Shown here: positions 62,100 to 64,000 of the stretch, one piece after another
Position numbering within the stretch: position 1 is the stretch's first letter
How the letters are laid out: each line of letters begins with the position of its first letter
NCBI GenBank assembly: GCA_016859345.1
Contig: CM029131.1
Location: 4,226,820 to 4,290,819, forward strand
From: Istiophorus platypterus
Taxonomy: Eukaryota; Chordata; Actinopteri; Istiophoriformes; Istiophoridae
Length of the DNA: 64,000 nucleotides
Direction of reading: 5' to 3'
Translations under genes and position numbers: made by a program
Notes under the pieces: generated by a model
What the model was told of the DNA's origin: nothing
Database searches by the model: none
What the model saw: only the letters and a program-made list of their open reading frames with translations

Positions 62100-62350
62100 T
62101 AAAGACTTTAAACTAATGATTATTTTGATTATTGATTTCAATTTAAGGTTAAGAAAAGATGAATTGTTTTGATCCCACGAGCTAAAAATGCAGTTTTTTT
62201 GGTTATTTTGAACCACATAGTTGAAAAACATCTGCAAATAATCTTCACAATGCTTATTTTGTCTGAAACCCAAAGATATTGAATTTTCTATTATATAAAA
62301 TACATGGAAGCAGCAAATTCTCATATTTAAGGAGTTCAGCTGAAACATGA
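62100..62350 (+). repeat. Family A interspersed repeat, copy 4
   Basis: Contains aatgattattttgattattgattt, ttttgtctgaaacccaaagatattgaattttctattat and gcagcaaattctcatatttaagg in family order. Confidence 0.7.
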
Positions 62351-62414
62351 TACTTTTGGATTCCCAGCAGCTGCTGCATCACAGAAGCTCTTCTGTCCAA
62401 AACAATTATAGTGA

Positions 62415-62700
62415 CGACTAGAGCTGGAGCGATGATTCAATGATGATTTGTCAATCGACAGAAAATTAATCACCAACTTTTTCTATAATCAAGTCTTTGT
62501 TTTGAGCCTTTTTTTTTTAAAGAAAAATGGGCAAAATAATCTGGCCGTAGCTCCTTCATTGTCCAGATTTATGGCTTTTTTATTCAACTGTAAACTGAAA
62601 ATCTTTCTAGTTTTTGGACTGTTGAAACTTGGACAGTTTGATTATAGATTAATCCAAAACAGAAAATCCAATAATGAAAATTACTTACTTGCCTCACTAG
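62415..62700 (-). repeat. Family A interspersed repeat, copy 5, inverted
   Basis: Reads agagctggagcgatgattc, gtcaatcgacagaaaattaatcaccaac, gtttttggactgttg in reverse-complement family order, about 70 bases after copy 4. Further fragments around 62880-62955 (aattaatcttttcattacc, ttgtttcagcac) look like its distal end. Confidence 0.7.
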
Positions 62701-64000
62701 TGATAATAAAAATTGAGCTGCTTACACACAGCTCACAATTACATAATGTCAATACAACAGCTACACTCATATAAACATTGACTTAACAAATAAGTATGAT
62801 TTGTTTTTCATATTGTGAATGTACACAATATGCCAGTATGTACAACAGTAGAAAGAATAGTAATAGTTGTTGATTTTGCTTGATTATTGACTTGTGTAAT
62901 TAATCTTTTCATTACCTAATTAATCAATCAGCCCATTGTTTCAGCACTTTTTAGAAATTTTAAACAGTTAAAAGAAAGTGTGTGTGTTGTTTATCTTATA
63001 AAGATAAAAACAAACATTTGTTTTGGAATATATTTGAATATTTTCCAGCCTATTCACATTCTGCCAGCCAGGTACTTTGAGCAAATAGAAATGCTCAAAC
63101 AGTAATGGGCGGTCATTAGTTTTATTTCTGGTCTGGTTTTCAATTCTGGACCCTCTAGAATCTGAGAATTCAGTGCACCTCTGTCGTTTTTTATTTTAAA
63201 TTACATTACTTACAAACAAAAAATAGAGTTGCAGCTGTTCATAACAAAGTATTTGCCACTGCTTCACAAATAATGGGCGATTTGAGTCCTTTGTTGCCTG
63301 AAAGCTGACACTTTTATCAGCTCAGATTGAGTCTCTCATTCCAAAAAACCGTCTTAGAATGAAAATCTTCAGACAACACACAAACATTGGTTTTGGCCAA
63401 AGCAGGCTGAGGAGGCAGTAGTGTTGGCTCTGCAGTGAAAACAAGCCTATCAAGAGCAGGGAAGGTGAATTGTGGGTCGCTTCGCCGCCCCATCGCTTGC
63501 CAGTGATTGGCCTGATTCCTGCTTTCAGTAATGGGGTCATGGTCAACACACAGACACAAACACCTCGACTAAAACCTCTTGTCAAGAAATCTCGTACTAT
63601 TGACATGATATTCGTTGAATATGTAATGAGGGCAGTACTGCTGAATTGAATCTTGAGCATTCAAATTATTATTTTTTTTATTTTCTTTAGAAGGCAGATT
63701 AAAGAATGAATACATACAGAATTCCTCCATTACACGTCTTTGCCATGCATGGGCAATATTTCCACTAAATATAATTCAAATTTACATTACAATAGTCAGA
63801 CATTTCTTATACAGTGTTATTACCTCTGCTTCACACTGTTCCTTCTGCTGCTGACAATACAGGCCTGGTAAATGTGTAAATACCTTTGTAAAATCTTTTT
63901 TTTTTTCTTAAGCTGACATAACTTTGCCATGCAAATTCTTATTGTGCATTATAGTAATCAATATGTGCCAAGTTCCACCAAAATATGAAAAAAACAACAA

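Overview
The window is nuclear DNA from a teleost fish, probably a percomorph. Three genes read as fish orthologues of vertebrate genes with GT-AG introns. The gaps carry long (TG)n, (ATCT)n, (ATCC)n and (AAAAC)n microsatellites and several degenerate interspersed repeats that I recognise as common in percomorph introns. There is no bacterial, phage or CRISPR-like content.

Layout. (1) 1135-11532, minus strand: a complete rp1l1 (retinitis pigmentosa 1-like 1) in seven coding exons, about 2,864 residues. Two doublecortin domains are followed by a very long, low-complexity Ser/Lys/Glu-rich tail. (2) About 11.6-19.0 kb: gene-free upstream DNA with microsatellites, old repeats and a GC-rich block near 17.9 kb that may hold the rp1l1 first exon. 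(3) 19106-21251, plus strand: a C8orf74 homologue with a CRE-like and an RFX X-box-like promoter. Its coiled-coil exon carries an in-frame TGA. (4) 22939-25773, minus strand: a complete tdh (mitochondrial L-threonine 3-dehydrogenase) in nine coding exons, 373 residues, convergent with C8orf74. Its CpG-rich promoter lies near 27.0 kb. (5) About 28.2-64 kb: roughly 36 kb in which I find no convincing coding exon. It holds microsatellites, strand-biased purine/pyrimidine tracts, degenerate repeats (some in inverted pairs) and several complex, non-repetitive islands that look like conserved non-coding regulatory DNA.

The gene set matches the human 8p23.1 neighbourhood, where RP1L1 and C8orf74 are adjacent and TDH, a pseudogene in humans, lies further off. 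The three genes do not form a pathway. RP1L1 is a photoreceptor axoneme protein, C8orf74 is poorly characterised with a cilium/testis-like promoter here, and TDH is a mitochondrial amino-acid catabolic enzyme.

Points most worth following up: a Ser/Lys repeat domain in fish RP1L1 unlike the human Glu-rich repeat; three introns inside what is one exon in human RP1L1; the in-frame TGA in C8orf74; a 19-bp perfect foldback upstream of tdh; an inverted partial copy of the tdh CpG island; and the 36-kb putative regulatory desert. Conservation, expression and homology searches could not be run, so regulatory calls are inference from sequence texture and motifs.
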